Positions 1 to 8,669 of a stretch of DNA of 64,000 bases are shown in pieces. The notes below the pieces were generated by a model. The model was not told where the DNA came from. It ran no database searches and saw only the letters and a list, made by a program, of their open reading frames with translations. This stretch comes from Massilioclostridium coli (GTDB lineage Bacteria; Bacillota; Clostridia; Oscillospirales; Ruminococcaceae), in NCBI RefSeq assembly GCF_900095865.1, contig NZ_FMIZ01000007.1:434001-498000 (forward strand), read 5' to 3'. Each line of letters starts with the position of its first letter. Within the stretch, counting starts at the first letter, position 1. The position numbers and the translations under genes were made by a program.

Positions 1-25
1 AGAATGTTTGTAAAGGAGTGTTATT

Positions 26-1348
26 ATGTCCATGCCGATTGTCGCAGTAGTGGGAAGGCCAAATGTAGGCAAATCCACACTGTTTAATAAATTGATTGGG
101 CAACGTATGTCCATTGTAGATGACACCCCAGGTGTTACCAGGGACCGTATTTATTCGGAATGCGAATGGTTAAACAAAAAATTTTTGTTGGTTGATACTG
201 GTGGTATTGAGCCAAATACAGATGATGTGATTTTATCTCAGATGCGTCGTCAGGCAGAGTTAGCAATTCAAAGTGCACAGGTGATTATTTTGGTGACAGA
301 CCTTCGGTGCGGTGTCACTGCTACTGACCAGGATGTTGCCAGTATGCTGTTAAAAAGTGGAAAACCAGTTGTGCTCTGTGTGAACAAATGTGATTCTCTT
401 GGGGAACCTCCTATGGAATTTTATGAGTTTTATAACTTGGGGTTAGGAGAACCAATTCAAGTATCCGCTGCCCATGGTCATGGAACTGGAGATTTGTTGG
501 ACGCTGTGTTTGAGCATATGCCAGAAGATATGGAAGAAGATTATGAAGAGGATGTAATCAAAGTAGCGGTAGTGGGAAAACCAAACGCTGGAAAATCCTC
601 TTTGATCAATAAAATTGCCGGGGAAGACCGGGTGATTGTTTCAGATATTGCTGGTACGACCCGGGATGCTGTGGATACTGTAATCGAAAATAAAGATGGA
701 AAATTTGTGTTTATTGATACAGCAGGAATCCGGCGAAAATCCAAAGTATTGGATCAGATAGAAAAATATAGTGTATTACGGGCGCATATGGCAGTGGACC
801 GTTCTGATGTATGTGTGATTATGATTGACGCAACCGTTGGGTTTACGGAACAGGACTCAAAAATTGCGGGATATGCCCATGAGCAGGGAAAAGGCTGTAT
901 CGTGGCCATCAATAAATGGGATGCGCTGGAGAAAGATACCCATACTATGAATGAGTTTACCAAAAAATTAAAGAATGATTTTAGTTTTATGTCCTATGTA
1001 CCATTCATTTTTATTTCCGCTAAAACAGGGCAAAGGGTGCAGGATTTATTCGCTTTGATTCAAAATGTAGCATCACAGAATAGCATGAGGGTTTCCACTG
1101 GTATGTTAAACGATTTGTTGGCGTATTGTACTGCCCGTGTGCAGCCGCCTTCTGATAAGGGAAAACGTTTGAAAATTTACTATATGACCCAACCTTCCAC
1201 AAAGCCACCAACCTTTGTTGCGTTTGTTAATCGGGCGGATTTATTCCATTTTTCTTATCAGCGTTATTTGGAAAACCAAATCCGTGAAACCTTTGGGTTG
1301 GTGGGGACACCAATCCGGTTTATAGTTCGTGAACGAGGAGATAAATAA
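26..1348 (+). CDS. der: Ribosome-assembly GTPase Der (EngA)
   Basis: Der is a double GTPase needed for maturation of the 50S ribosomal subunit; it acts in the cytoplasm on the assembling ribosome. Two complete G domains are visible. The first has a P-loop GRPNVGKST near residue 10, DTPG, and NKCD near 120. The second has GKPNAGKSS near residue 185, DTAG, and NKWD. A C-terminal KH-like domain of about 90 residues follows. The length of 440 aa is normal for the family. The ATG start has an AAAGGAG ribosome binding site 8 nt upstream. It heads a tight run with plsY and gpsA, an order common in Clostridia. The window begins 25 nt before the start, so its promoter is not seen. Confidence 0.97.
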   Translation: MSMPIVAVVGRPNVGKSTLFNKLIGQRMSIVDDTPGVTRDRIYSECEWLNKKFLLVDTGGIEPNTDDVILSQMRRQAELAIQSAQVIILVTDLRCGVTATDQDVASMLLKSGKPVVLCVNKCDSLGEPPMEFYEFYNLGLGEPIQVSAAHGHGTGDLLDAVFEHMPEDMEEDYEEDVIKVAVVGKPNAGKSSLINKIAGEDRVIVSDIAGTTRDAVDTVIENKDGKFVFIDTAGIRRKSKVLDQIEKYSVLRAHMAVDRSDVCVIMIDATVGFTEQDSKIAGYAHEQGKGCIVAINKWDALEKDTHTMNEFTKKLKNDFSFMSYVPFIFISAKTGQRVQDLFALIQNVASQNSMRVSTGMLNDLLAYCTARVQPPSDKGKRLKIYYMTQPSTKPPTFVAFVNRADLFHFSYQRYLENQIRETFGLVGTPIRFIVRERGDK

Positions 1349-1354
1349 AATATT

Positions 1355-2023
1355 ATGGAAATGACCCCACTTTTTATCCTTTCAATTGTATTGTCTGCCA
1401 TTGTTGCTTATTTCATTGGCAGCATTAATTTCGCCCTTGTTATTTCAAAAGTATTTTACCATAAGGATATCCGTGACTATGGGAGCGGGAACGCCGGTAT
1501 GACCAATATGCTGCGTACTTTTGGAAAATTACCTGCTTTATTTACCTTAATTGGAGATTTGACCAAAGGAATGGTTGCTATCCTAATAGCAAGGCTGCTG
1601 TTTTGGCTGGTAGGAGGAGTTCCACAGTTTGTTTTGGGTGGATATATTGCCGGATTATGTGCGTTTTTAGGGCATGTGTTCCCGATTTACTATGGCTTTA
1701 AAGGCGGAAAAGGGATTCTGGTTACTTCGGGTATTTTAATAATGATTGACCCGTTGACCTTTGGAATCATCTTCCTTATCTTTTTGATTGTATTTATTGG
1801 AACAAAAATTATTTCGATATCTTCTATTAGTGCGTCGATTGCTTACCCAATTGTAACTTGTGTTACCCGCATTATACAGGGTTATGATATTACAACAATT
1901 GTGTTACATACGGCGTTCTCTTTGGCGATTGGCGGACTGGTAGTGTATCTCCATCGTGGCAATATCAAGCGTTTGCTGGCAGGAGAAGAGCCAAAAATCG
2001 GTCAAAAAGGAAAGATGAAATAA
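1355..2023 (+). CDS. plsY: Acyl-phosphate:glycerol-3-phosphate acyltransferase PlsY
   Basis: PlsY is an integral membrane enzyme that moves an acyl group from acyl-phosphate to glycerol-3-phosphate, the first step of phospholipid synthesis. The 222-aa protein has several hydrophobic segments. It carries the family signatures GSINFA near the N-terminus, the GSGNAGMTN loop near residue 45, and GHVFPIYYGFKGGKG near residue 105. Its start lies 6 nt after the der stop, and the site GAGGAG lies inside the der terminus, so translation is probably coupled. The product of gpsA, the next gene, supplies its glycerol-3-phosphate acceptor, which makes the cluster a functional one. Confidence 0.95.
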   Translation: MEMTPLFILSIVLSAIVAYFIGSINFALVISKVFYHKDIRDYGSGNAGMTNMLRTFGKLPALFTLIGDLTKGMVAILIARLLFWLVGGVPQFVLGGYIAGLCAFLGHVFPIYYGFKGGKGILVTSGILIMIDPLTFGIIFLIFLIVFIGTKIISISSISASIAYPIVTCVTRIIQGYDITTIVLHTAFSLAIGGLVVYLHRGNIKRLLAGEEPKIGQKGKMK

Positions 2024-2081
2024 ATTTTCATAATAATGTTCAAACAGGTGAATTAAATGATGAAAAGGGGAGGTTTTTGTT

Positions 2082-3101
2082 ATGGCAAAAATAGCAATTA
2101 TCGGTGCAGGAGGTTTTGGAACTTCTTTGGCTGTTACTGCAGACCAGTGTGGGCATGATGTAACATTGTGGTCTGCGGTCCCCAGCGAAATTGAGGATAT
2201 CCGCCAGCATGGAGAAAATAAAAGATTATTGCCAGGGATTCCGGTAAACCCACAGATTAATTTGACGACTGATATCCAGGACATTGCGGGAAGTGAATTC
2301 GTGATTTTTGCTGTTGCTTCTGTCTATATGCGGAGTGTGGCAAAAACCGTCGCTCCACAGGTGGGAAAAGATACAGTTTTAGTGAATGTTGCGAAAGGCT
2401 TTGAAGATGGTACCTTAAAACGTCTATCCCAGGTAATCTGCGAAGAAATTCCAAACCATGATTTTGTGGCATTGTCCGGACCTTCCCATGCAGAAGAAAT
2501 TGCTAGAGGGGTGCCAACGACGATTGTGGCAGCTTCCACCAATATCCATGCGGCAGAATTGGTTCAGGATACTTTAACAACAAATACCCTGCGTATCTAT
2601 GTCAATGAGGATATCATTGGAGTAGAGATTGGAGGAGCGTTGAAAAACATCATCGCCCTTTGCGCTGGTGTTTGTGATGGTTTGGATTTGGGAGATAATA
2701 CAAAAGCCGCTTTGATGACCAGGGGAATTACAGAGATTTCCCGATTGGGGACAGCTTTAGGGGCAAAACCAGAGACCTTTGCGGGGTTATCTGGAATTGG
2801 CGACTTGATTGTTACCTGTACCAGTATGCACAGCCGTAACCGGCGGGCAGGTATCCTGATAGGGAAAGGATTATCCGCCAAGGAGGCAATTGAACGGGTA
2901 GGGATGACAGTGGAAGGCTATATTGCCACCAAAACCGGCCATGATTTGGCGAAAACATATCAGGTAGATATGCCGATTACAGAGGAACTCTACCAGGTAT
3001 TGTACAAAGGAAAGAATACCCAGAAAGCTTTGAATGATTTAATGGGTCGCCCGACCAAACACGAAAGCGAAAAAATTTGGTTTGACAGCCATTCTATTTG
3101 A
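2082..3101 (+). CDS. gpsA: NAD(P)H-dependent glycerol-3-phosphate dehydrogenase
   Basis: GpsA reduces dihydroxyacetone phosphate to sn-glycerol-3-phosphate for phospholipid synthesis. The 339-aa length is typical. The N-terminal Rossmann fold has GAGGFGTSLA at residues 7-16, and the sequence continues with the expected SGPSHAEE motif near 132. The C-terminal helical domain has EIGGALKNIIA near 185 and GLSGIGDL near 245. The start is set by a GGGGAGG site 8 nt upstream of ATG. The stop codon overlaps the -35 box of a consensus promoter serving rpmB. Confidence 0.96.
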   Translation: MAKIAIIGAGGFGTSLAVTADQCGHDVTLWSAVPSEIEDIRQHGENKRLLPGIPVNPQINLTTDIQDIAGSEFVIFAVASVYMRSVAKTVAPQVGKDTVLVNVAKGFEDGTLKRLSQVICEEIPNHDFVALSGPSHAEEIARGVPTTIVAASTNIHAAELVQDTLTTNTLRIYVNEDIIGVEIGGALKNIIALCAGVCDGLDLGDNTKAALMTRGITEISRLGTALGAKPETFAGLSGIGDLIVTCTSMHSRNRRAGILIGKGLSAKEAIERVGMTVEGYIATKTGHDLAKTYQVDMPITEELYQVLYKGKNTQKALNDLMGRPTKHESEKIWFDSHSI

Positions 3102-3126
3102 CATTTATTGTTTTATGTGCTATAAT
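3098..3126 (+). promoter_or_regulatory. Consensus sigma-A promoter upstream of rpmB
   Basis: TTGACA (3098-3103), a 17-nt spacer and TATAAT (3121-3126) match the housekeeping consensus at all 12 positions. The -35 box overlaps the gpsA stop codon. It is one of two tandem promoters for rpmB. Confidence 0.8.
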
Positions 3127-3159
3127 TTGTAGCTGTAATAACAAAAATGAAAAAAATAC

Positions 3160-3188
3160 TTGCATTTTTAAACAAAATATGCTAATAT
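3160..3188 (+). promoter_or_regulatory. Second, proximal promoter of rpmB
   Basis: TTGCAT (3160-3165), a 17-nt spacer and TAATAT (3183-3188) lie about 50 nt before the rpmB start. This is weaker than the upstream consensus promoter. Confidence 0.5.
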
Positions 3189-3237
3189 AAATTCATTGTG
3201 TATGAATTTAAGGATAAGGCTAAGGAGGTGCGAATCC

Positions 3238-3426
3238 ATGGCAAAATGCGATATCTGCGGAAAAGGTGTCACTTTCGGAATTAAGGTTTCCCACTCACAC
3301 AGACGTTCAAACAGAACTTGGAAACCGAATGTAAAACGCGTAAAAGCTATAGTTGATGGTAAACCATGCCACATTTATGCTTGCACCCGTTGCTTGCGTT
3401 CTAATAAAGTTAACCGCGCAATCTAA
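3238..3426 (+). CDS. rpmB: 50S ribosomal protein L28
   Basis: Ribosomal protein L28 of the large subunit, 62 aa. It starts MAKCDICGKGVTFG and is rich in Lys and Arg, with a CxxC pair near the N-terminus (Cys4, Cys7) and another near the C-terminus (CTRC). This suggests the zinc-binding form. An upstream in-frame codon would extend it by 14 residues, but the strong AAGGAGGTG site 7 nt before 3238 and the family N-terminus fix the start here. It has its own tandem promoters and a hairpin follows it, so it is probably a single-gene transcript with partial read-through. Confidence 0.96.
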   Translation: MAKCDICGKGVTFGIKVSHSHRRSNRTWKPNVKRVKAIVDGKPCHIYACTRCLRSNKVNRAI

Positions 3427-3444
3427 TGATTCAGTTTTTATTGA

Positions 3445-3475
3445 TTGGCACTCTTCATCCATTGGAGGGTGCCAA
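3445..3475 (+). terminator. Hairpin after rpmB, likely weak terminator
   Basis: TTGGCACTC and GGGTGCCAA form a 9-bp stem (one G-T pair) with a 13-nt loop. The T-tract after it is poor, so it may attenuate rather than stop transcription into the next operon. Confidence 0.5.
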
Positions 3476-3498
3476 ATCTCTTTATGGGGTGTTTTTTC

Positions 3499-4182
3499 AT
3501 GTTAACACAATCACAAGCATTGGAATATTTAATTCAGCTTCTAGCATTTGCTCTAGTATTGTTTACCTCCATTCCTGTCCATGAGGTTTCCCATGGGTTG
3601 GTCGCTTACTGGTTGGGGGATCCAACTGCCAAAAATGCCGGGCGTTTAACCTTAAACCCGTTTAAACATTTTGATTTGTTTGGTACAATTGCGCTGTTTT
3701 TGGTCCATGTTGGATGGGCGAAACCAGTGCCGATTGACCCAAGGTATTTTAAAAAACCAAAACGGGATATTGTGCTGGTTTCCCTTGCCGGGCCATTGTC
3801 CAATTTCATCTTGGCATTTTTTGCGATGATTGGTTATAAAATTTGTTTTTATGCTTATGCGGTAATGCCGGGCAGTATGGTATTGTATGTTTTACGCACA
3901 GTTTTTTATAGCGCAGTATTGATTAATATTACCTTAATGATCTTTAACCTGTTGCCTATTCCGCCAAATGATGGGTTTAAAATTTTAGGGGTATTCCTGC
4001 CACAACGCACCTATTTTACATTGCTTAAATATGAGCGTTATGGTATGATAATTATAGTTGTATTACTTTTGGTTGGAGCATTGCAGGGACCTCTTTCCTG
4101 GCTGCAAAGTGTCATTGCTAACCTGTTAATACACTTAACAGGATTTGTAGAAATTGTGTTACGGATATTGTTCAAGCTATAG
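3499..4182 (+). CDS. Site-2 protease family zinc metalloprotease (M50)
   Basis: A polytopic membrane protein of the M50 site-2 protease family (YwhC-like subgroup), a presumed intramembrane metalloprotease whose substrate is unknown. The zinc motif HEVSH is at residues 28-32. The second signature LNPFKHFD follows near 58, and the third-ligand region LLPIPPNDG is near 150. About five or six hydrophobic segments are visible. Earlier in-frame starts at 3445 (TTG, inside the terminator stem) and 3484 lack a site, while ATG 3499 has GGGGTG about 9 nt before it. It stands first in a run with scpA and scpB, as is common in Firmicutes. Confidence 0.85.
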   Translation: MLTQSQALEYLIQLLAFALVLFTSIPVHEVSHGLVAYWLGDPTAKNAGRLTLNPFKHFDLFGTIALFLVHVGWAKPVPIDPRYFKKPKRDIVLVSLAGPLSNFILAFFAMIGYKICFYAYAVMPGSMVLYVLRTVFYSAVLINITLMIFNLLPIPPNDGFKILGVFLPQRTYFTLLKYERYGMIIIVVLLLVGALQGPLSWLQSVIANLLIHLTGFVEIVLRILFKL

Positions 4183-4193
4183 ACGGGGATTGT

Positions 4194-4910
4194 ATGGAAA
4201 AACTACAATTTAAACTGGAAAAATTTGAAGGTCCAATGGACTTATTGTTGCATTTAATCAGCAAACATAAATTAAATATTTATGATATTGAAATCTCCAG
4301 CTTATTAGAGCAATATTTAAACTATATTAACGATATGAAAGCAGCAGATATGGAGGTTACCAGTGAGTTTTTAGAAATGGCCGCCCGCTTAGTTTATATG
4401 AAAACCTGTTCTTTGTTGCCAGAAGATAAAGAAGAGGAGGAGCAACTAAAACGGGAATTAACAGGCCAGCTGTTGGAATTACAAATGGTCAAGTTAGCTG
4501 CCCAACAACTATCTCAATTGAGTTTATGGGGGCAGATTTTTTCTAGGACTCCAGAAAAATTAGAATCTTCAACAGAATCGTATAGCCACCGCCATGAACC
4601 AGAAGAAATCCGGCTTATGTATCAGGTGGTATTAAATAAGGTGAAACGGCTAAAGCCTCCGCCAAAATCTGCGTTTAGCGGGATTGTAGAACATAAAGTG
4701 GTGTCAATTACTTCCCGTGTTATGTATGTGCTACGCCATTTATATCGAAATGGAAAAATGCCCTACCAGGACTTTTTTGCCAGCGGAGAACGTTCCGAAA
4801 TGGTGGCAACCTTTTTGGCCATGTTGGAACTGATTAAATCAAAACGGATTAGGATAAGTTCGGATAACCAATATGTTTTATTTGACCGTACCAGGCAGCA
4901 ACAGTCTTAA
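4194..4910 (+). CDS. scpA: Segregation and condensation protein A
   Basis: ScpA is the kleisin subunit that bridges the two SMC heads in the chromosome-condensing SMC-ScpAB complex. The 238-aa sequence begins with the expected N-terminal kleisin helix region (FEGPMDLLLHLI near residue 12, then DIEISSLLEQYL). The middle is acidic, and a C-terminal winged-helix region follows after residue 170. The ATG follows GGGG by 6 nt. It is 11 nt after the protease gene and 16 nt before scpB, so the three are co-transcribed. Confidence 0.94.
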   Translation: MEKLQFKLEKFEGPMDLLLHLISKHKLNIYDIEISSLLEQYLNYINDMKAADMEVTSEFLEMAARLVYMKTCSLLPEDKEEEEQLKRELTGQLLELQMVKLAAQQLSQLSLWGQIFSRTPEKLESSTESYSHRHEPEEIRLMYQVVLNKVKRLKPPPKSAFSGIVEHKVVSITSRVMYVLRHLYRNGKMPYQDFFASGERSEMVATFLAMLELIKSKRIRISSDNQYVLFDRTRQQQS

Positions 4911-4926
4911 ACCATAGGAGGATTGG

Positions 4927-5478
4927 ATGGAACAATATATTCAAACACATATGGTAAGTTATCAGGCAAGGATAGAGGCAATTCTATTTGCCTATGGGGA
5001 CCCAATGCCAGTTTCCAAGTTGGCCGAAATTTTGGGGATTGATAAGGCTGCCTGTTGGCAGCAGATGGAAGAGCTGCAAAAGCAATATCAGCGAAAAAAC
5101 CGTGGCATTGAATTAATACAGATGGATGACCATGTTCAATTGTGTACCAAAAAAGCGTTTGCTCAAGAGATTAAAAAGGCAATTGCGGTGAAAAGGGATT
5201 TGCCACTTTCTCCGGTTTCTATGGAAGTTTTGGCTATTATTGCCTATAATCAGCCAGTAACCAAGGGATTTATTGAGCAGGTTCGTGGTGTAAATAGCGG
5301 GCAGATTGTCAATAATTTAGTGGAAAAGGGTCTGGTAGAAGAAGCAGGACGCCTTGATCTTCCTGGGCGGCCGATTTCTTATCGGACAACCGATGTGTTT
5401 TTACGGACATTTGATTTGAAAACGTTGGATGATCTTCCAGCTGTAAAACAACTGGAAGAAACAGTAGAACAGGAGTAA
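4927..5478 (+). CDS. scpB: Segregation and condensation protein B
   Basis: ScpB dimers bind the middle of ScpA in the SMC-ScpAB complex. The 183-aa protein contains two winged-helix domains. Its signatures include ARIEAILFAYGDPMPVSKLA near residue 15, then LSPVSMEVLAIIAYNQPVTK near 95, and GRPISYRTTDVFL near 147. Strong AGGAGG site 5 nt before ATG. Codon use matches its neighbours. Confidence 0.95.
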   Translation: MEQYIQTHMVSYQARIEAILFAYGDPMPVSKLAEILGIDKAACWQQMEELQKQYQRKNRGIELIQMDDHVQLCTKKAFAQEIKKAIAVKRDLPLSPVSMEVLAIIAYNQPVTKGFIEQVRGVNSGQIVNNLVEKGLVEEAGRLDLPGRPISYRTTDVFLRTFDLKTLDDLPAVKQLEETVEQE

Positions 5479-5517
5479 GAAGATCAGATATAACCTCAGA
5501 GACAGGGGGCGGTAGCA

Positions 5518-6330
5518 ATGTGGAAAATAATTTTGCTTTGCGTTTTGCTGTTTCTCCTGCTATTATTGTCTATAAAGGTTTCTTTGTCGTTTTGGTTGGA
5601 AAATGAAGAGTACCAGATTTCTTTAAAAATACTATTTTTTAAAAAGAAGCTATTTTCCAGTGAGGATGAGGAAGAACCTGCTTCATCAAATCAAGCGGAA
5701 ACAGTTCAGAAAAAAAAGACGAGCTTTGCTGAAGAAGAAAGGAAGCCTCCTGATATAGGGCAAAGCAAGGATTTTTATGAAAGAAACAATAAGCAAAAAG
5801 GGAAACAGCTTTCCTCTCCTGAAACAAAAAATACCCACCAGAATGAATCAAAACAAGACAAGCCCTCCAAAGAAAAGCAGTCTATTTTGGATAAAATTGA
5901 GATGATATTGGATTTTATTCGCCCATTGCCAGAGCCGTTCAAAAAGTTGATCCGCAGGTTCCATGTGACAAATTTACGGATTTATATTCGGGTAGCAGAA
6001 GAGGATGCGGCAGAGACTGCAATTTCTTACGGAAGAATGTGGGGTATCGTCAGTGGCTGTCTGGCTGTATGCAGAAACATATTAAAAATTGAGTTAAAAT
6101 CGTTACGGATAGAACCAGATTTTTGGCAGCAAAAACCGTTGACAAAGATCAGTGGACAATTAAATTTGCGTGTGTATGCAGCTTTGGCGTTTATTTTACG
6201 CTATTTATGGCTATATTTAAAACAAACAATACAAAAATCACAAACAGAAAAAGGCGGTGTTCAAAATGAGTCAACATCCAATCGAGGGAATGTTAGGCAC
6301 ATCCATGGAAAAAATCAGGGAAATGATTGA
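5518..6330 (+). CDS. DUF2953 membrane-anchored protein (YtfI-like)
   Basis: A 270-aa protein with one N-terminal transmembrane segment (residues 3-24) and a long low-complexity charged linker (about 50-125) rich in Glu, Lys, Ser and Gln. Its C-terminal DUF2953-like region has the features RFHVTNLRIYIRV, ETAISYGRMWGIV and LKSLRIEPDF. The function is unknown. In Bacillus and Clostridia this family is encoded next to ytfJ (gerW), as here, so a sporulation or envelope role is inferred. The gene overlaps ytfJ by 65 nt, which points to coupled translation. Confidence 0.8.
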   Translation: MWKIILLCVLLFLLLLLSIKVSLSFWLENEEYQISLKILFFKKKLFSSEDEEEPASSNQAETVQKKKTSFAEEERKPPDIGQSKDFYERNNKQKGKQLSSPETKNTHQNESKQDKPSKEKQSILDKIEMILDFIRPLPEPFKKLIRRFHVTNLRIYIRVAEEDAAETAISYGRMWGIVSGCLAVCRNILKIELKSLRIEPDFWQQKPLTKISGQLNLRVYAALAFILRYLWLYLKQTIQKSQTEKGGVQNESTSNRGNVRHIHGKNQGND

Positions 6331-6652
6331 TGTCAATACGATTATTGGAGATCCGATTATCACACCGGATGGCACAGTAATTATCCCTGTTTCTAAAGTA
6401 AGTTTTGGGTTTGGATCAGGTGGTTCAGATTTTCCAAACAAAAGGGACCGAGACTTATTTGGCGGTGGAGCTGGTGCCGGGATTTCAATTCAGCCATTAG
6501 CATTTTTGGTAGTTTTCCAAGGTGATGTTAAGCTATTGCAGATGAGCGATGGCGATTCTACTGCTGGACACATTATTGAGGCTGTTCCAGGCTTGCTGGA
6601 GAAGTTTTCTAGCATGTTCTCCAAGAAAAAAGAGGATACAGACGAAAAATAA
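6266..6652 (+). CDS. ytfJ: GerW/YtfJ family sporulation protein
   Basis: A 128-aa protein of the YtfJ/GerW family, which in Bacillus is needed for germination in response to some nutrients. Typical features are MEKIREMIDVNTIIGDPI near residue 15, then TPDGTVIIPVSKVSFGFG, a Gly-rich loop, and IQPLAFLVV. A GTG three codons upstream is possible, but AAGGCGG about 9 nt before ATG 6266 favours this start. It lies inside the end of the DUF2953 gene in another frame. Together with dacF this suggests the organism sporulates or descends from a spore former. Confidence 0.85.
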   Translation: MSQHPIEGMLGTSMEKIREMIDVNTIIGDPIITPDGTVIIPVSKVSFGFGSGGSDFPNKRDRDLFGGGAGAGISIQPLAFLVVFQGDVKLLQMSDGDSTAGHIIEAVPGLLEKFSSMFSKKKEDTDEK

Positions 6653-6719
6653 TCCGTTTTTGAGTTAGGACAATCTATTTCCTGCATACACTAAAAAAGA
6701 CTTGGTAAATGCAGGTGAT

Positions 6720-7874
6720 ATGATGATAAAATTAAAGCGGTTTCTGGCAGTGACACTTGCTGCCTTGTTTTTGTTTCCTTTTCCTGTATCAGCAGGGCAA
6801 CCCAGTGTTTCCGCCCATGCGGCAATTTTAATTGCTGCGGATACAGGTCGAGTGTTGTATGCTAAAAATGAAAATGAACAGCTTTCCATGGCAAGTACTA
6901 CTAAAATAATGACGGCTTTGCTCACCTTGGAACAGGAAAATTTAGATGAATATTTTACTGTGGATGATAAAGCAATCCAGGTGGAAGGAAGTTCCATGGG
7001 GCTGCAATCCGGAGACCAGGTTTCTTTGCGTGCGCTTGCCTATGGGATGTTGTTGCAGTCTGGCAACGATGCCGCTAATATGGCGGCAGTACATATTGGA
7101 GGTTCTATCGAAGGCTTTACAGAATTGATGAACCAACGAGCAAAACAGATAGGGATGGAAAATACCCATTTTTCTACCCCTTCTGGATTGGATCAAGATG
7201 ATCACTATTCCACAGCAGCAGACATGGCAAAGTTGGCACAGGAAGCATTAAAAAATGCTGATTTTTTAGAAATCTGCTCTTCGTATAAGGCGAAAGTGGA
7301 GTATGGAAATCCACCTTATACTCGTTGGATGACTAACCACAACCGGCTATTAAAAGAATACCAAGGAGCCATTGGTGTAAAAACCGGTTTTACAAAAAAA
7401 TCTGGCAGATGTTTGGTATCTGCGGCAGAGCGGGATGGAATCCAGTTGATTGCTGTCACATTAAAGGCACCAAATGATTGGCAGGATCATAAGCAGATGC
7501 TGGATTATGGATTTTCCGTTTCTCAGTTGGTGGAATTGCCGATACCGGAGCTTTCAAAAGCAACAGTGGTAGGGGGAATGTCTTCCTGTGTAGAACTGGC
7601 GGCGCAGCCAATCCAATGTAACCTAACACAGGAAGAATTGGCCCTAGTGGAATCAGAAATCCATTTAAAGCAGTTTTATTATGCTCCTATTACTTCTGGA
7701 GAAGTATTGGGTTCGATTGTTTATCGGCTGGATGGCAAACAGATTGGGGAAACCCCTCTTACAGCAAATGGAGCTGTAGTACAAGACACAACTCCGCCTG
7801 ATATGAGTTTTTGGGAGAAATGCAAAGCCCAATGGCAGCGGTTTTGTAATTGGGTTTCCGCCTTATTTGGATAA
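6720..7874 (+). CDS. dacF: D-alanyl-D-alanine carboxypeptidase (DacF-type PBP)
   Basis: A secreted or membrane-bound penicillin-binding protein that trims the terminal D-Ala from peptidoglycan stems. A signal peptide occupies residues 1-25 (cleavage near PVSA-G). All three active-site motifs are present: SxxK (S59-T-T-K62), SGN (114-116) and KTG (221-223). A C-terminal beta-rich PBP5-type domain follows from about residue 265, and a short hydrophobic or amphipathic tail may attach it to the membrane. The start is ATG 6720 or 6723, both close to AGGTG. An upstream TTG at 6702 has no site. Family members are often forespore-expressed. Confidence 0.93.
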   Translation: MMIKLKRFLAVTLAALFLFPFPVSAGQPSVSAHAAILIAADTGRVLYAKNENEQLSMASTTKIMTALLTLEQENLDEYFTVDDKAIQVEGSSMGLQSGDQVSLRALAYGMLLQSGNDAANMAAVHIGGSIEGFTELMNQRAKQIGMENTHFSTPSGLDQDDHYSTAADMAKLAQEALKNADFLEICSSYKAKVEYGNPPYTRWMTNHNRLLKEYQGAIGVKTGFTKKSGRCLVSAAERDGIQLIAVTLKAPNDWQDHKQMLDYGFSVSQLVELPIPELSKATVVGGMSSCVELAAQPIQCNLTQEELALVESEIHLKQFYYAPITSGEVLGSIVYRLDGKQIGETPLTANGAVVQDTTPPDMSFWEKCKAQWQRFCNWVSALFG

Positions 7875-7897
7875 AATGTTAAATTGGAGGAAGTTGT

Positions 7898-8629
7898 TTG
7901 GAAAAGGTTAGACTACAAAAGATTATTGCGGAAAGCGGGTTTTGTTCCCGTAGGAAAGCGGAAGAATTGATTGCCCAAAAACGGGTAAAAGTAAATGGCA
8001 GAACCGCAGGTATAGGGGATAAAGCCAACCCTTATAAAGATTTGGTTACCGTTGATGATGAAAAGATCTATTTGGAACGGAAACGTTCTTATCGCTATAT
8101 TATGATGTATAAGCCCCGTGGGTATGTGACTACTATGTCGGATGAAAAAGGCCGCAGATGCGTTGCTGATTTGATTGATGATATTGAGGAGCGCCTTTAC
8201 CCAGTTGGGCGTTTGGACGTGAATTCCGAAGGGCTGTTGCTATTTACTAATGATGGGAATTTTGCCAATGATATGATGCATCCAAGCCGGCACGTGACAA
8301 AAACTTACCGTGTTACAGTTCGACCGGATATTACAGATGAACAGGCTGCACAGTTAGCAGAAGGTGTTGTAATTGACGGAAGGAAAACGGCTCCTGCTCA
8401 AGTGCTGGTATTGAGCAAAGAACCAAATCGTGTTGTATTAGAGGTAATCATCCGGGAAGGGAGAAACAGGCAAATCCGTAAAATGATGGAAGCTGTTGGT
8501 TTAGAGGTGGCCCGTTTAAAACGTACCGCAATGGGTCCAATCAAGCTTGGCATGTTAAAACCAGGAACCTATCGTGATTTGACTACCGAAGAATTGAAAG
8601 CACTACGCACCGCAATAAAACGCCCATAA
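7898..8629 (+). CDS. rluB: Pseudouridine synthase, RluB/RsuA family
   Basis: Modifies uridine in rRNA, most likely 23S rRNA by family. An N-terminal S4 RNA-binding domain (LQKIIAESGFCSRRKAEELI, residues 5-24) is followed by the RsuA-type catalytic domain. The catalytic Asp is in GRLDVNSEGLLLFTNDG near residue 108, and the signature EGRNRQIRKMM is near 190. The length of 243 aa is normal. The start is TTG at 7898, supported by GGAGG 7 nt upstream and the S4 N-terminus. It is the last gene of the operon and is followed by a strong terminator. Confidence 0.93.
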   Translation: MEKVRLQKIIAESGFCSRRKAEELIAQKRVKVNGRTAGIGDKANPYKDLVTVDDEKIYLERKRSYRYIMMYKPRGYVTTMSDEKGRRCVADLIDDIEERLYPVGRLDVNSEGLLLFTNDGNFANDMMHPSRHVTKTYRVTVRPDITDEQAAQLAEGVVIDGRKTAPAQVLVLSKEPNRVVLEVIIREGRNRQIRKMMEAVGLEVARLKRTAMGPIKLGMLKPGTYRDLTTEELKALRTAIKRP

Positions 8630-8636
8630 TCGTTAG

Positions 8637-8669
8637 GGGATATGGCTTATTTGCCATATCCCTTTTTTT
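8637..8669 (+). terminator. Intrinsic terminator of the housekeeping operon
   Basis: GGGATATGGC and GCCATATCCC pair perfectly over 10 bp around a 6-nt loop, followed by seven T residues. Confidence 0.92.
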
